From Microvirga lenta (lineage in GTDB: Bacteria > Pseudomonadota > Alphaproteobacteria > Rhizobiales > Beijerinckiaceae): DNA of 64,000 nt. Positions 51,782 through 61,676 of the stretch are shown here, one piece after another; position 1 is the stretch's first letter; the number at the start of each line of letters is the position of its first letter. The position numbers and the translations under genes are program-made. The notes beneath the pieces were generated by a model. The model saw nothing but the letters and a program-made list of their open reading frames with translations. It did no database searches and was not told the origin of the DNA. The stretch is taken from contig NZ_JAJBBR010000004.1 of assembly GCF_020532555.1 (NCBI RefSeq), positions 248,001 to 312,000 on the forward strand. Reading direction: 5' to 3'.

Positions 51782-52531
51782 TCACCGCAGGCTGGCGGCA
51801 AGGCACTCTTCCGCCACAGGGATCGCCTGCGGTTCACCAACATGCAGCCACTGACCGTCAAGCTGCAAGCCGTAGAGTCGGTCCTTCGCGATGGCCCGGT
51901 CGTAGAACAGGTTGGCCGAGAACGGTCCTTCCGGCGTGTCGGCGACGAGTTCCGGCTTCACGATCGCGACGCCCGCATAGACGAAAGGCACCCTTTCCTC
52001 GTCGCCTCTGCGGCGGCGCAGGCGCCCGTCCGGGTCCATGCTGAAATCGCCCCGCCCCTCGTAGCCGACGCTTGTGGACAAAGGCGCCACGAGCATCAGG
52101 ATGTCCATGCGGTCGGGATCCCAGGCCGACACGAGGCGTCTCAGATTCGGCTCGCGGCCCTCGATCCACATGGAATCGGAGTTGAAGGTGATGAACGGGC
52201 CATCGCCCAGGAGCGGCAGCGCCTTCCGCACGCCGCCGCCCGTTTCGAGCACTTCCGCGCGCTCGTCGGAGACCACGATGTGCGGCATTTTGCGTGTGCG
52301 TAAGTGGTCCTCGAGCATGTCCGCGAAGTGATGGACGTTCACCACGACCGTCTCGATGCCCGCCTCGGCGAGCCGGTCGAGGGCGAAATCGATCAGGCTG
52401 CGGCCGCCGACCTTGACCAGGGGCTTGGGCATGGTCGCGGTGATCGGCAGCATGCGCTTGCCCAGCCCGGCGGCGAGGACGATGGCGGTTTTGGGCGAAC
52501 GCGGGGGCAAGGGCTGGCGCTTTCGGCTCAA
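51782..52531 (-). CDS. murU: MurNAc-1-phosphate uridylyltransferase (MurU-like)
   Basis: 249 residues, a sugar-phosphate nucleotidyltransferase: AIVLAAGLGKRMLPITATMP near residue 16 binds the nucleotide, and FITFNSDSMWIEG carries the metal-binding Asp. Next to an AmgK-type kinase this is MurU of the cell-wall recycling bypass, which makes UDP-MurNAc directly. The start appears to be TTG at 52531, overlapping the upstream stop (TTGA); no ATG lies near. Confidence 0.85.
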   Translation of the reverse strand: MSRKRQPLPPRSPKTAIVLAAGLGKRMLPITATMPKPLVKVGGRSLIDFALDRLAEAGIETVVVNVHHFADMLEDHLRTRKMPHIVVSDERAEVLETGGGVRKALPLLGDGPFITFNSDSMWIEGREPNLRRLVSAWDPDRMDILMLVAPLSTSVGYEGRGDFSMDPDGRLRRRRGDEERVPFVYAGVAIVKPELVADTPEGPFSANLFYDRAIAKDRLYGLQLDGQWLHVGEPQAIPVAEECLAASLR

Positions 52532-54105
52532 GGGGAGGGTGGCGTGTCGTCCACGGGCGGAATGAGCCGCGGCAGGTAGTTCTCGTACCAGACCTTCAGC
52601 CTGCTCAAGGAGGGATGGGCGAGGTTGCGCATGAGATAGGTCTCGATCCGCGGCAGGTGCCGCAGGTAGTGCGGCTTGCCATCGCGCCGGTCGAGCCGGG
52701 CGAAGATGCCGAGAATCTTCGTGGCGCGCTGCGCGCCCATGATGGCGTAGGCGCGCGCGAAGGAGGCGACGTCGAAGGTCGGATCGGCGGCCTTGCGCTC
52801 GCGGGCGTAGAGGCCGATCAGCCGCAGTTCCATGTCGGGCGACACGGTCACGCGCGCATCCTGCAGCAGGGAGGCGACGTCGTAGGCGGGAGAGCCCAGG
52901 ACCGCGTCCTGGAAGTCGATGATTCCGACGCGGGCGAGGCCCTCGCGCTCCGGCAGCCAGATCAGGTTCGGCGAATGGTAGTCACGCAGAACCCAGGTGG
53001 TGGGCCCCGACAGCACCTCGGACAGGGTCTCGGTCCACAGATTGACGAATTCCGCCCTCGCCGAGCCGGACAGCAGGTTGCCGATGATGTGCGGCACGTA
53101 CCAGTCGGCCAGAAGCTCCAGCTCGATCAGCAACGCCTCGAGATCGTAGGGCGGGATGGCGTGCTCCTGACCCTCGGTGACCGGCAGGACCTGCGGCAGG
53201 GTCATTCCGTGCAGCTTCACGAGAAGCCGCGTCGCCTCCGCATAGCGCTCGGGAATCGGTCCGTTGACGTCGACGAAGGGTTCGGAGCCGAGATCCTCGA
53301 TGAGGAGCAGGCCGGCATCGAGGGCCTCGCCGTAGATGCGCGGCGCGCTGAAGCCCAAGGAGCGCAGGCCCTTGTCCATGGCCACGAAGGCGTGGATGGT
53401 CTCGGCCAGCTTCGCGATGGTGGTGTAGGGCTTGCCGCGGCGAACCGGCGGGCCTGGCGGGCGCGGCGGCGAGATCATGAGGAGCGCGGTTTCGCCGGAG
53501 GGCTTCATCAGGCGCTCGTAGGAGCGGATCACCGATGCGTCGCTCGGCATCGGCATGCGCAGGGCGTCCGTCCAGCCGCAGCGCTCCACGAGCTCGCGGA
53601 AGGCCCTGAGCCGCATGAGCCGGGATTCGAAAAGGCCGAAGCCCGACAGGGTGGCGATGCGTCCGCCGTCCGGGGCGAGATCGAGGCGGATGTCGAGCCG
53701 CTCCGACTTGAGGGCATCGTCCGCCCGCTCCGGCCACTCGACCAGGGTGACGGCATTCTCCGTCATCTCGTCCCAGCCGAGCTCCACGAGCTCGTCTCCG
53801 CCGGAAAGCCGGTAGAAATCCGCATGGACGATGGGATGTTTCGGACCCTCGTAGACCTGCATGAGGGTGAAGGTGGGACTCGGAACCTCCAGATCCGGCT
53901 CGCCCGCCACGGCGCGGATGAGGGCGCGCGCGAAGGTCGTCTTGCCGGCGCCGAGGCCGCCCGAGAGCGTGACGAGGTCTCCGGGACGCAGCTCGTCGGC
54001 AAGGCTGCGGGCCAGGTGCTCCGTCGCTTCGTGATCGGGCAGGGCCACGATCCAGAGAGGTTGCGAGACGTCGTCCTCGGTCATGCGGGAGAATCCATTC
54101 ACCAT
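52528..54105 (-). CDS. TsaE-AmgK fusion: tRNA t6A ATPase subunit plus MurNAc/GlcNAc anomeric kinase
   Basis: 525 residues, two domains. Residues ~1-170 are TsaE, the ATPase of the tRNA threonylcarbamoyladenosine complex (SGGLGAGKTTFARALIR, HADFYRL, LGWDEM, VEWPER). Residues ~185-525 are an aminoglycoside-phosphotransferase-fold kinase like AmgK (VLRDYHSPNLIWLPE, IIDFQDAVLGSPAYDVASLL), which phosphorylates MurNAc at C1. The fusion is common in Hyphomicrobiales. ATG at 54084 is an alternative start. murU follows with an overlapping start. Confidence 0.92.
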   Translation of the reverse strand: MVNGFSRMTEDDVSQPLWIVALPDHEATEHLARSLADELRPGDLVTLSGGLGAGKTTFARALIRAVAGEPDLEVPSPTFTLMQVYEGPKHPIVHADFYRLSGGDELVELGWDEMTENAVTLVEWPERADDALKSERLDIRLDLAPDGGRIATLSGFGLFESRLMRLRAFRELVERCGWTDALRMPMPSDASVIRSYERLMKPSGETALLMISPPRPPGPPVRRGKPYTTIAKLAETIHAFVAMDKGLRSLGFSAPRIYGEALDAGLLLIEDLGSEPFVDVNGPIPERYAEATRLLVKLHGMTLPQVLPVTEGQEHAIPPYDLEALLIELELLADWYVPHIIGNLLSGSARAEFVNLWTETLSEVLSGPTTWVLRDYHSPNLIWLPEREGLARVGIIDFQDAVLGSPAYDVASLLQDARVTVSPDMELRLIGLYARERKAADPTFDVASFARAYAIMGAQRATKILGIFARLDRRDGKPHYLRHLPRIETYLMRNLAHPSLSRLKVWYENYLPRLIPPVDDTPPSP

Positions 54106-54113
54106 CGCCGCAC

Positions 54114-56687
54114 CTACTCGGCAGCGATCTTGGGCACCGCATTATGCCCCGAACGGCCGTCCGATGGCGATTCCTGCCGCTCGTTGGGGAAGATGCACGT
54201 GACGGTGGTTCCGACGCCGGGGGCGGACGACACGTCGATGCGCCCGCCATGCAGCTCGACGAAGGAGCGCACGATCGAGAGGCCGAGGCCCACGCCGCGA
54301 TGGCGCGTTCCGAGCGTGTGGCTCTCGAAGCGCTCGAAGATGCGGGCCTTGACCTCGGGCGGCATGCCGCGGCCCTGGTCCCTCACCTCGAAGATCACCT
54401 CGCCGCCGGACTTGCGGGCCCGCACCGTGATCGTCTGCCCCGGCGGCGAGAATCCGACCGCGTTGGAGAGCAGGTTGAACAGGATCTGGCGGATGCGTTT
54501 GCCGTCGGCCACGAAGGAGCCGATGTCGTCCGGCGCGTCGATCACCACGTTGAGCGAGGATTCGCTGAGCCGGTCCTCGAGGCCGCGCATGGCGGCCTCG
54601 ATGGTCGAGCGGATGTCGACGATCTCGGGCACCAGTTCGAGAGAGCCCGTATCGATGGAGGCGAGATCGAGAATGTCGTTCAGGATCGCCAGCAGGGACT
54701 TGGACGACCGCTCGATGTGGTCCGCATAATCGCGCTGGCGCGGGTTGAGCGAGCCCGCCGTCTCGTCGCTGAGGAGATGGGTGAAGCCGATGATGGTGGT
54801 GAGCGGCGAGCGCAGCTCGTAGGACACGTGGTGCACGAACTCGTCGCGCAGGCGCGAGGCGCGCTCCAGCGCATCGTTGCGCTCGGTGAGCGCCCGCTCC
54901 ACGCTCACGCTCGCGGTGACGTCGATGAAGGTCAGAAGCGTCGCGCCGTCCGGCAGGGGCTGCGCCGTGCAGTCCAGCGCCGAGCCGTCGCGCCGCTCCA
55001 TGCGGCAGGTCAGGCCCATGCGCATGTCGGCCAGCCCCGCGACCGCGCCGCGGATCTCGATCCACGGCTCCTCCTGAGGCGCCAGCAGGCGGCAGGTCTT
55101 AATGACGGTGTCGATATGCGGGTGCTCGGCCGGCATGTCCGGCGACAGGTTCCACATGTCGGCGAAGGCGCGGTTGTGCAGCTTGAGGCGCCCGTCCGAG
55201 CCGAACACGGCGACGCCTTCCTTGAGGGTGTCGAGGGTCTCGCTCTGCACGCGGGTGAGGGCGGTGACCTGGCTCTCCAGCTGGAAGCGCTCGCTCACGT
55301 CGTCGAAGAGATAGGTCACGCCCCCTTGCGGGTTCGGATTGATGACGACGCGCAGGGTCCGGCGGTCGGGCAGGTGCCACCAGATCTCCTGCGGCTCCAC
55401 GGAGCGGTAGCCGGAGAGGAAGTCCGCCTTCCAGGCGCGGAAATCCGCCTGCTCGGGCAGCTTGCGGGCGGCGCGGAGGCGGTCGAGCACCTCGCTGTCC
55501 TGCGGCCGCGAGGCCAGGAAGGCCTGGTCGAGGCCCCAGAGCTGCTGATAGGCGGCGTTGCTGAAGATGAGATGCTGCGACCCGTCGAAGATCGCCACCG
55601 CGGTGGGGAGCTGGTCGAGGGTGCGCACATGGGCGGCCATCTGGCGCTGCAGGTCCGTCCGGACCGCTTCCAGCTCCGACACGTCCACGGCGATGCCGGC
55701 GCTGCCGCCGGCGGTCGGGCGCTCGATCACGTCGAGCACGGAACGCTGGCCGGCCATGACCGCCGTGACGCGGGCCGCGAAGGTCGCGCCGGACTTGCGC
55801 TGACGGCTCGCCTCCTCCCGGGTCTGCCGGTCGAGCAGTTCGAGGGAGCGCGCCGCCGCGTCGTCGATGTCGGTCGCCTCGACGGCCTTCAGATAGGCCT
55901 GGTTGGCCCAGATGAGCCCGTCCTCCGCGTCGCGGATCCAGAGCGGATAGGCGACCGCGTCGAGAAGGGTCGTCATGGAGCGCAGGTCGCTGCGGGCCGC
56001 CAGCAGGTCGGACCGCGCCATCAGGAGTTCGGCCCGGTCGCCGGTGATGTCGCGCAGGCGCAGAATGGCGCGCCCGCCGATGGTGCGACCTTCCGCGTCG
56101 ATGAAGCGGCCGGTGAGCGTGCGCACGGTCAGGCGGAAGCTTTCGCCCCGCTGCCGCAGCTGCTCCAGGGAGGTCTCCACGGCGGCGGCGTCGCTGGGCG
56201 CGAGCCAGGCGCCGAAGGCGAGAGCCCGTTTGGCGTTGGCTCCGTCGGAGACGATGGACGGGTCGCCCTCGAACCGGGGCTCGCCGTCGCGCCCCTGCCA
56301 GCTCACGAGGAGCTGGCGCTCCGATCCCATGAGCAGGGTCACGAGGTCGTCGGCGCCGCGCAGGCTCGCCAGCTCCGTGCGCATGGCCTCCTCCCGCTGC
56401 GCGAAGCGCCGACGCTCGCGCAGCAGCATCACCGAGGTGGTGGTGGAAAACGCCACGAGCCCCATGAAGAGGCCGAGATAGCCGGCATTGTGGAGGTCGA
56501 AACTGTTCAGGACGCCGATGAGGTCGGTGGCCTCGTCCGAGAGGGACAGGGTCAGGTCGGAGGCCAGGGCGGGCCAGGAGATCCCGGCGAGGAACGCGAA
56601 GGCCAAGGGTCCGCGAGCGGCGGCGACGGGTTTCCCCGTCAGTTCCTCCTCGCGCTCATGACGCTCCCATCCCCACTGCGCGGCCAT
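54114..56687 (-). CDS. PAS-domain sensor histidine kinase with Tyr at the phosphoacceptor site
   Basis: 857 residues. Two hydrophobic segments near the N-terminus (LAFAFLAGISWPALA, GLFMGLVAFSTTTSVML), then several PAS-like regions (QLPTAVAIFDGSQHLIFSNA; VAVFGSDGRLKLHNRAF), a dimerisation helix and an HATPase_c domain with intact N (NLLSNAVGFSPPG), G1 (VRDQGRGMPPE), F and G2 (GVGLGLSIVRSFVELHG) boxes. The H-box reads HHVSYELRSPL: Tyr623 replaces the usual His. ATG at 56687 follows GGAAGGA. It lies between ahcY and the TsaE-AmgK gene; no partner regulator is adjacent. Confidence 0.9.
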   Translation of the reverse strand: MAAQWGWERHEREEELTGKPVAAARGPLAFAFLAGISWPALASDLTLSLSDEATDLIGVLNSFDLHNAGYLGLFMGLVAFSTTTSVMLLRERRRFAQREEAMRTELASLRGADDLVTLLMGSERQLLVSWQGRDGEPRFEGDPSIVSDGANAKRALAFGAWLAPSDAAAVETSLEQLRQRGESFRLTVRTLTGRFIDAEGRTIGGRAILRLRDITGDRAELLMARSDLLAARSDLRSMTTLLDAVAYPLWIRDAEDGLIWANQAYLKAVEATDIDDAAARSLELLDRQTREEASRQRKSGATFAARVTAVMAGQRSVLDVIERPTAGGSAGIAVDVSELEAVRTDLQRQMAAHVRTLDQLPTAVAIFDGSQHLIFSNAAYQQLWGLDQAFLASRPQDSEVLDRLRAARKLPEQADFRAWKADFLSGYRSVEPQEIWWHLPDRRTLRVVINPNPQGGVTYLFDDVSERFQLESQVTALTRVQSETLDTLKEGVAVFGSDGRLKLHNRAFADMWNLSPDMPAEHPHIDTVIKTCRLLAPQEEPWIEIRGAVAGLADMRMGLTCRMERRDGSALDCTAQPLPDGATLLTFIDVTASVSVERALTERNDALERASRLRDEFVHHVSYELRSPLTTIIGFTHLLSDETAGSLNPRQRDYADHIERSSKSLLAILNDILDLASIDTGSLELVPEIVDIRSTIEAAMRGLEDRLSESSLNVVIDAPDDIGSFVADGKRIRQILFNLLSNAVGFSPPGQTITVRARKSGGEVIFEVRDQGRGMPPEVKARIFERFESHTLGTRHRGVGLGLSIVRSFVELHGGRIDVSSAPGVGTTVTCIFPNERQESPSDGRSGHNAVPKIAAE

Positions 56688-57048
56688 GCCGTGCGGTCCT
56701 TCCCAATCGGTTGCGGCTCCGGAACGGAGCCAAAATGATCCACGCGGCGGCGCAGCATGCGACGCCGCAGACGGTCTTGCAGACGCATGAACGGAACTGC
56801 CGGCATGGTACGTAAAACCCGACACAACCGGACGAATCGCGTTCACAATAGACCAGTGCCGAGTCAGCCAGAAAGGGGGTTAAGGTCCGCTTAAGCTTCC
56901 TTTGGAGAACCTGTGGACAATTGGCCACTCTCCTTGCGTAACCCTCTTTTTCGTCGGCAGGCGCACACCGAATCGAGGCGGCCTCCGCACCATGAAAAAA
57001 GCCCGGCGGAGCCGGGCTTTTCTCGTTCGCGGCCTTCGGGCAGGCGGC
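56688..57048. other. ahcY-kinase intergenic region
   Basis: 361 bp without a supported gene: the kinase leader and promoter, and the ahcY terminator at 56994-57021. Confidence 0.6.
56994..57021. terminator. Intrinsic terminator of ahcY
   Basis: AAAAGCCCGGC, GGA loop, GCCGGGCTTTT, flanked by a long A-run (T on the minus strand), 30 bp past the ahcY stop. Confidence 0.88.
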
Positions 57049-58479
<1,431 letters not shown>

Positions 58480-58548
58480 GATGTCTCTCTTGCGCCTTTG
58501 GTGAATTGGCGCCGTGTCTATCAGAGACCGGACAGAGAGGCAATCAAG

Positions 58549-58568
58549 ATATAAAGATGTCTTTATAT
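58549..58568 (-). promoter_or_regulatory. Perfect palindrome upstream of ahcY
   Basis: ATATAAAGA-TG-TCTTTATAT is a 9-bp perfect inverted repeat with a 2-base centre, strikingly A/T-rich in this genome, 70-89 bp upstream of the ahcY start and 11 bp from the end of the HPr gene. ArsR-family SahR/SamR-type regulators of methionine-cycle genes use this kind of operator; the link is inference. Confidence 0.6.
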
Positions 58569-58578
58569 GTCGGCGAAG

Positions 58579-58899
58579 CTACTCGTCCTCGCCGAACCTG
58601 TTGGCCAGAAGATCGTCGATGGCCTGCAGGCAGGCCTCCGCGTCCTCGCCCTTGGCCGTGACGGTGATCGAGGTGCCCTGGGCGGCCGCGAGGGTCAGAA
58701 GGCCCATGATCGAGCGGCCGCCGACCGTCTCGCCGCACCGGGTCACGGTCACGTCGGCGTCGAAGCGCTCCACGGTCTGGACGAACTTGGCCGAAGCGCG
58801 GGCGTGGAGACCGCGGCGGTTGATGATCCGGATCTCGCGGGCAAGCACCCCGTCCGGCAGGATGACTGGAGGGCAGTCCTCGTCGTCGACGCGGTCCAT
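58579..58899 (-). CDS. ptsH: Phosphocarrier protein HPr
   Basis: 106 residues. INRRGLHARASAKFVQTVER has the phosphorylatable His, and VGGRSIMGLLTLAA the Ser targeted by HprK. It starts at ATG 58899, just after the EIIA stop. An acidic N-terminal extension of about 15 residues precedes the domain. It forms the incomplete regulatory PTS with the next two genes. Confidence 0.94.
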   Translation of the reverse strand: MDRVDDEDCPPVILPDGVLAREIRIINRRGLHARASAKFVQTVERFDADVTVTRCGETVGGRSIMGLLTLAAAQGTSITVTAKGEDAEACLQAIDDLLANRFGEDE

Positions 58900-58903
58900 G
58901 CGG

Positions 58904-59305
58904 TCACTTCCCCGACAGGACGCGCGAGGCGACGTTGATGTATTTCCGTCCGGCCTCCTGCGCATGGGAGACGGCATCCGCCAGGGACTCCTCGTCCCGG
59001 ACGCTGGCGAGCTTGATCAGCATGGGCAGGTTGATCCCGGCGACCACCTCGACCGAGTTGCCGTTCATGCAGGACAGGGCCAGGTTCGAGGGCGTGCCCC
59101 CGAACATGTCCGTCAGAACCACCACCCCCTGGCCCGAGTTGACCCGACACACGGCGGCCATGATGTCCTTGCGCCGTGTCTCCATGTCGTCGTCGGGGCC
59201 GATCGTGATCGTTTCGAGCTGCTCTTGAGGCCCCACCACATGCTCTAGCGCCGCTTTGAATTCCGTCGCGAGCTGCCCGTGGGTGACGAGCACCATTCCA
59301 ATCAT
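58904..59305 (-). CDS. PTS EIIA component, mannose family
   Basis: 133 residues. MIGMVLVTHGQLATEFKAAL has the phosphoryl-accepting His near residue 9; VVVLTDMFGGTPSNLALSCM is the EIIA-Man signature. No EIIB or EIIC lies near, so it is a regulatory rather than a transporting PTS protein. ATG at 59305 fits the domain; the longer frame has no support. Confidence 0.92.
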   Translation of the reverse strand: MIGMVLVTHGQLATEFKAALEHVVGPQEQLETITIGPDDDMETRRKDIMAAVCRVNSGQGVVVLTDMFGGTPSNLALSCMNGNSVEVVAGINLPMLIKLASVRDEESLADAVSHAQEAGRKYINVASRVLSGK

Positions 59306-59394
59306 ATTGTTACAGGTCCGAACGCTCCCCTGAGCGGAGCCGCTATTTTGTGCACTGCGAAGCCAAGCGCAAGAGCAATGAGAGGAAAAGTTCA

Positions 59395-59850
59395 TCACAG
59401 TGTCACGACCGTGTCGCAAACACCACTCAGCCGGGCGAGAGCAATGTCGGTCGAAAATGCCCTGGTTCGCATGTGAACACGAGGCACCATGACGCCGCAG
59501 AGCCGGACCTGTCCATCCTGCTCTTCGGGATGACGCGGCGGATCATCCGAAAGATCGGCGACGAGGCGGACGACGGCGGCGGGCTCGAAGGACTGCCGGA
59601 CGATCCCGACCCCGCGGATCTCGATGCATCCGGCGATGGGCGCCACGGCAAAGGCGAGGAGGCGGCCGTGTCGCGCCTCGAGGCGGGTCCGGTCGTCGCT
59701 GACGAGGCGGCAGAACCGTCCCGCCCGGCCGCCATGAAACAGGATCTCGCGGGCGAACGAGGACTTGCCGGCGCCGGAGGCGCCCCGGATCAGGAGCCCG
59801 GCCTCGCCCACGACGACGCAGCAGGCATGGATCGTCTCGCTGCCGGTCAA
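59395..59850 (-). CDS. hprK: Short HPr kinase/phosphorylase
   Basis: 151 residues, only the catalytic domain. The P-loop is IRGASGAGKSSFAREIL near residue 20; CIEIRGVGIVRQSF is the family signature. The N-terminal domain of Firmicute HprK is missing, as is normal in alphaproteobacteria. The likely start is TTG at 59850, 8 bases past the chvG stop, because no ATG or GTG lies in frame there; upstream frame overlaps chvG. Confidence 0.88.
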   Translation of the reverse strand: MTGSETIHACCVVVGEAGLLIRGASGAGKSSFAREILFHGGRAGRFCRLVSDDRTRLEARHGRLLAFAVAPIAGCIEIRGVGIVRQSFEPAAVVRLVADLSDDPPRHPEEQDGQVRLCGVMVPRVHMRTRAFSTDIALARLSGVCDTVVTL

Positions 59851-59857
59851 GGAGCCG

Positions 59858-61660
59858 TCATCCTTTCTGGCTGGCGATCGGGAGGCGGATGATGAAGCGG
59901 GCGCCGAGGCGGCGCGGCTCCCCCGTTTCCTCGTCGAGCGGGCCGGGGCGGTTCTCCGCCCGGATCGTCCCGCGGTGAGCCTCCACGATCTGGCGCGAGA
60001 TGGACAGGCCCAGCCCCGAATTCTGGCCGAAGCCCTGTTCGGGCCGGTCCGTGTAGAAGCGCTCGAAGATCCGGTCGAGGGCGTGGGGCTCGATGCCCGG
60101 GCCGCTGTCCTCCACCACGATCTCCACATCCGCCTTTCGCCGCCGCAGGGACACCCGCACCGGCTGGTCCGGGGGCGAGAAGGAGCGGGCATTGTCGATG
60201 AGGTTGTTGAAGACCTGCCCCAGGCGGCTGTCGTGACCGAGAACGAGAAAGGCGTCGCGGCCCTTGGGGTGCTTCTCGATCCTCAGATCGATGATCGGAT
60301 CGTTCTCGCGCTTGCGCTCGTTGGCGACCGACACCACCGCGTCGAGAAGCCGGGCCATGTCGACCGGTTCGGCGTCGGCGCGCGCCAGCTCCGCATCGAG
60401 GCGGGAGGCGTCCGAGATGTCGCTGATGAGCCGGTCCAGGCGCTTCACGTCGTGCTGGATGATCGACATGAGGCGCAGGCGGGACTCGTCGTTGCGGGCG
60501 AGCGGCAGGGTTTCCACGGCGCTGCGCAGGGAGGTGAGAGGGTTCTTGAGCTCGTGCGCCACGTCGGCGGCGAAGCTCTCGATGGCGTCGATGCGGTTGT
60601 AGAGCGCCTTCGTCATGTCGCGCAGCGCCCCCGAGAGGTGGCCGATCTCGTCGGAGCGGGCGGTGAAATCCGGGATCTCCTGGCGGGACTTGGTGCCCCA
60701 TCTCACCCGTTCCGCCGCTTCGGCCAGCCGCCGGACCGGCCCGGCGATGGCGCCCGCGAGGAAGAGCGAGAGGACGATCATCACCACCGCCGCCACCAGG
60801 AAGACCTGGAGCAGGGCGAAACGCTCGGAGGCGATGATGGCGTCGATGTCCCCTTCCTGGGTCGAGAGCAGCAGCACTCCCTGGACCGTGCGGAAGCGCT
60901 GGATCGGCACCGCCACCGAAACGATGGTCTCGCCCCGGGCGTTCACGCGCACGTCGTTGGCCTGCTTGCCGGCGAAGGCCTGCTGCACCTCGGGCAGGGT
61001 CTTGCCGTTGGCGGGGCCGGGCTCCTCCTGGACCGGGCGCCGCTTGCGCCGGAACAGATTGCGCAGCGAGTTCCAGGTGCGCTCGATGAAGCTCGTGGTG
61101 TCCTCGGTGGCCGCCACCGGCGGCAGGTCCCGGCGCAGGATGTCGCCGCGGGAATAGAAGGTGCGGGAATCGAGGAGGAGGAAGCCCTCCCGGTCGAAGA
61201 TGCGCGCGCGGGTCTGGGTCGGCGTGACGAGCCGGCGCAGCAGGGGCGCCACCCGCTCGGGATTGATGGAGAATTCGAGCGAGGAGAGATATTCGTCGCT
61301 GAAGCGCTCGGTCTCGCCCGCCTGCATCTGCAGCAGCCGGTCGGGGTCGATCGCGATGGTGTTCGTGTCCACCGTCGCCGAGCTGGCGATGGCGCCCGCG
61401 ATGATCTCGCCCTGGATGAGCAGGCTCTGCACCCGCGCCTCGATGAGGCCCTCGCGGAACTGGTTGAGGTAGAGAAAGCCGACGAGCAGCGCGACGAGGC
61501 CGGCGAGATTGAGCACGACGATCCGTCGCGTCAGGCTCGACGACGCGCGCTGCACGAGCATCCGGCCGAACTGCCGAAGCTGTGCCAGGGCCCCACGGGG
61601 GGCTGGCGGGTCTTCGGCCGCAGCCTCGGCGTGGATGGGATCAGCCTTCATGCCACTCAT
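59858..61660 (-). CDS. chvG: Sensor histidine kinase ChvG
   Basis: 600 residues. Two transmembrane helices (IVVLNLAGLVALLVGFLYLN near residue 50; LLQVFLVAAVVMIVLSLFLA near 285) flank a periplasmic sensor, followed by HAMP, the H-box FAADVAHELKNPLTSLRSA, and intact N (NLIDNARSFSPP), G1 and G2 boxes. ChvG/ExoS senses acidity and envelope state. ATG 61651 is an alternative start. Order chvI-chvG-hprK is conserved. Confidence 0.95.
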   Translation of the reverse strand: MSGMKADPIHAEAAAEDPPAPRGALAQLRQFGRMLVQRASSSLTRRIVVLNLAGLVALLVGFLYLNQFREGLIEARVQSLLIQGEIIAGAIASSATVDTNTIAIDPDRLLQMQAGETERFSDEYLSSLEFSINPERVAPLLRRLVTPTQTRARIFDREGFLLLDSRTFYSRGDILRRDLPPVAATEDTTSFIERTWNSLRNLFRRKRRPVQEEPGPANGKTLPEVQQAFAGKQANDVRVNARGETIVSVAVPIQRFRTVQGVLLLSTQEGDIDAIIASERFALLQVFLVAAVVMIVLSLFLAGAIAGPVRRLAEAAERVRWGTKSRQEIPDFTARSDEIGHLSGALRDMTKALYNRIDAIESFAADVAHELKNPLTSLRSAVETLPLARNDESRLRLMSIIQHDVKRLDRLISDISDASRLDAELARADAEPVDMARLLDAVVSVANERKRENDPIIDLRIEKHPKGRDAFLVLGHDSRLGQVFNNLIDNARSFSPPDQPVRVSLRRRKADVEIVVEDSGPGIEPHALDRIFERFYTDRPEQGFGQNSGLGLSISRQIVEAHRGTIRAENRPGPLDEETGEPRRLGARFIIRLPIASQKG

Positions 61661-61676
61661 TCAGGACGCCTCGGCG

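Noticed and set aside
45171-51806. Single 2211-codon minus-strand frame over addA and addB
   Set aside because: The upstream part lies in the wrong frame of addB, has Arg/Pro/Gly-rich nonsense composition and no family match. It is a high-GC artefact; the real genes are addA and addB.
48662-52303. 1213-codon plus-strand frame opposite addB
   Set aside because: Antisense shadow of addB with no ribosome site and no protein-like motif; likewise the 1064-codon frame at 45522-48716 opposite addA.
58480-58578. S-adenosylhomocysteine riboswitch upstream of ahcY
   Set aside because: The region is short and is explained by an A/T-rich palindrome; no conserved riboswitch core was recognised.
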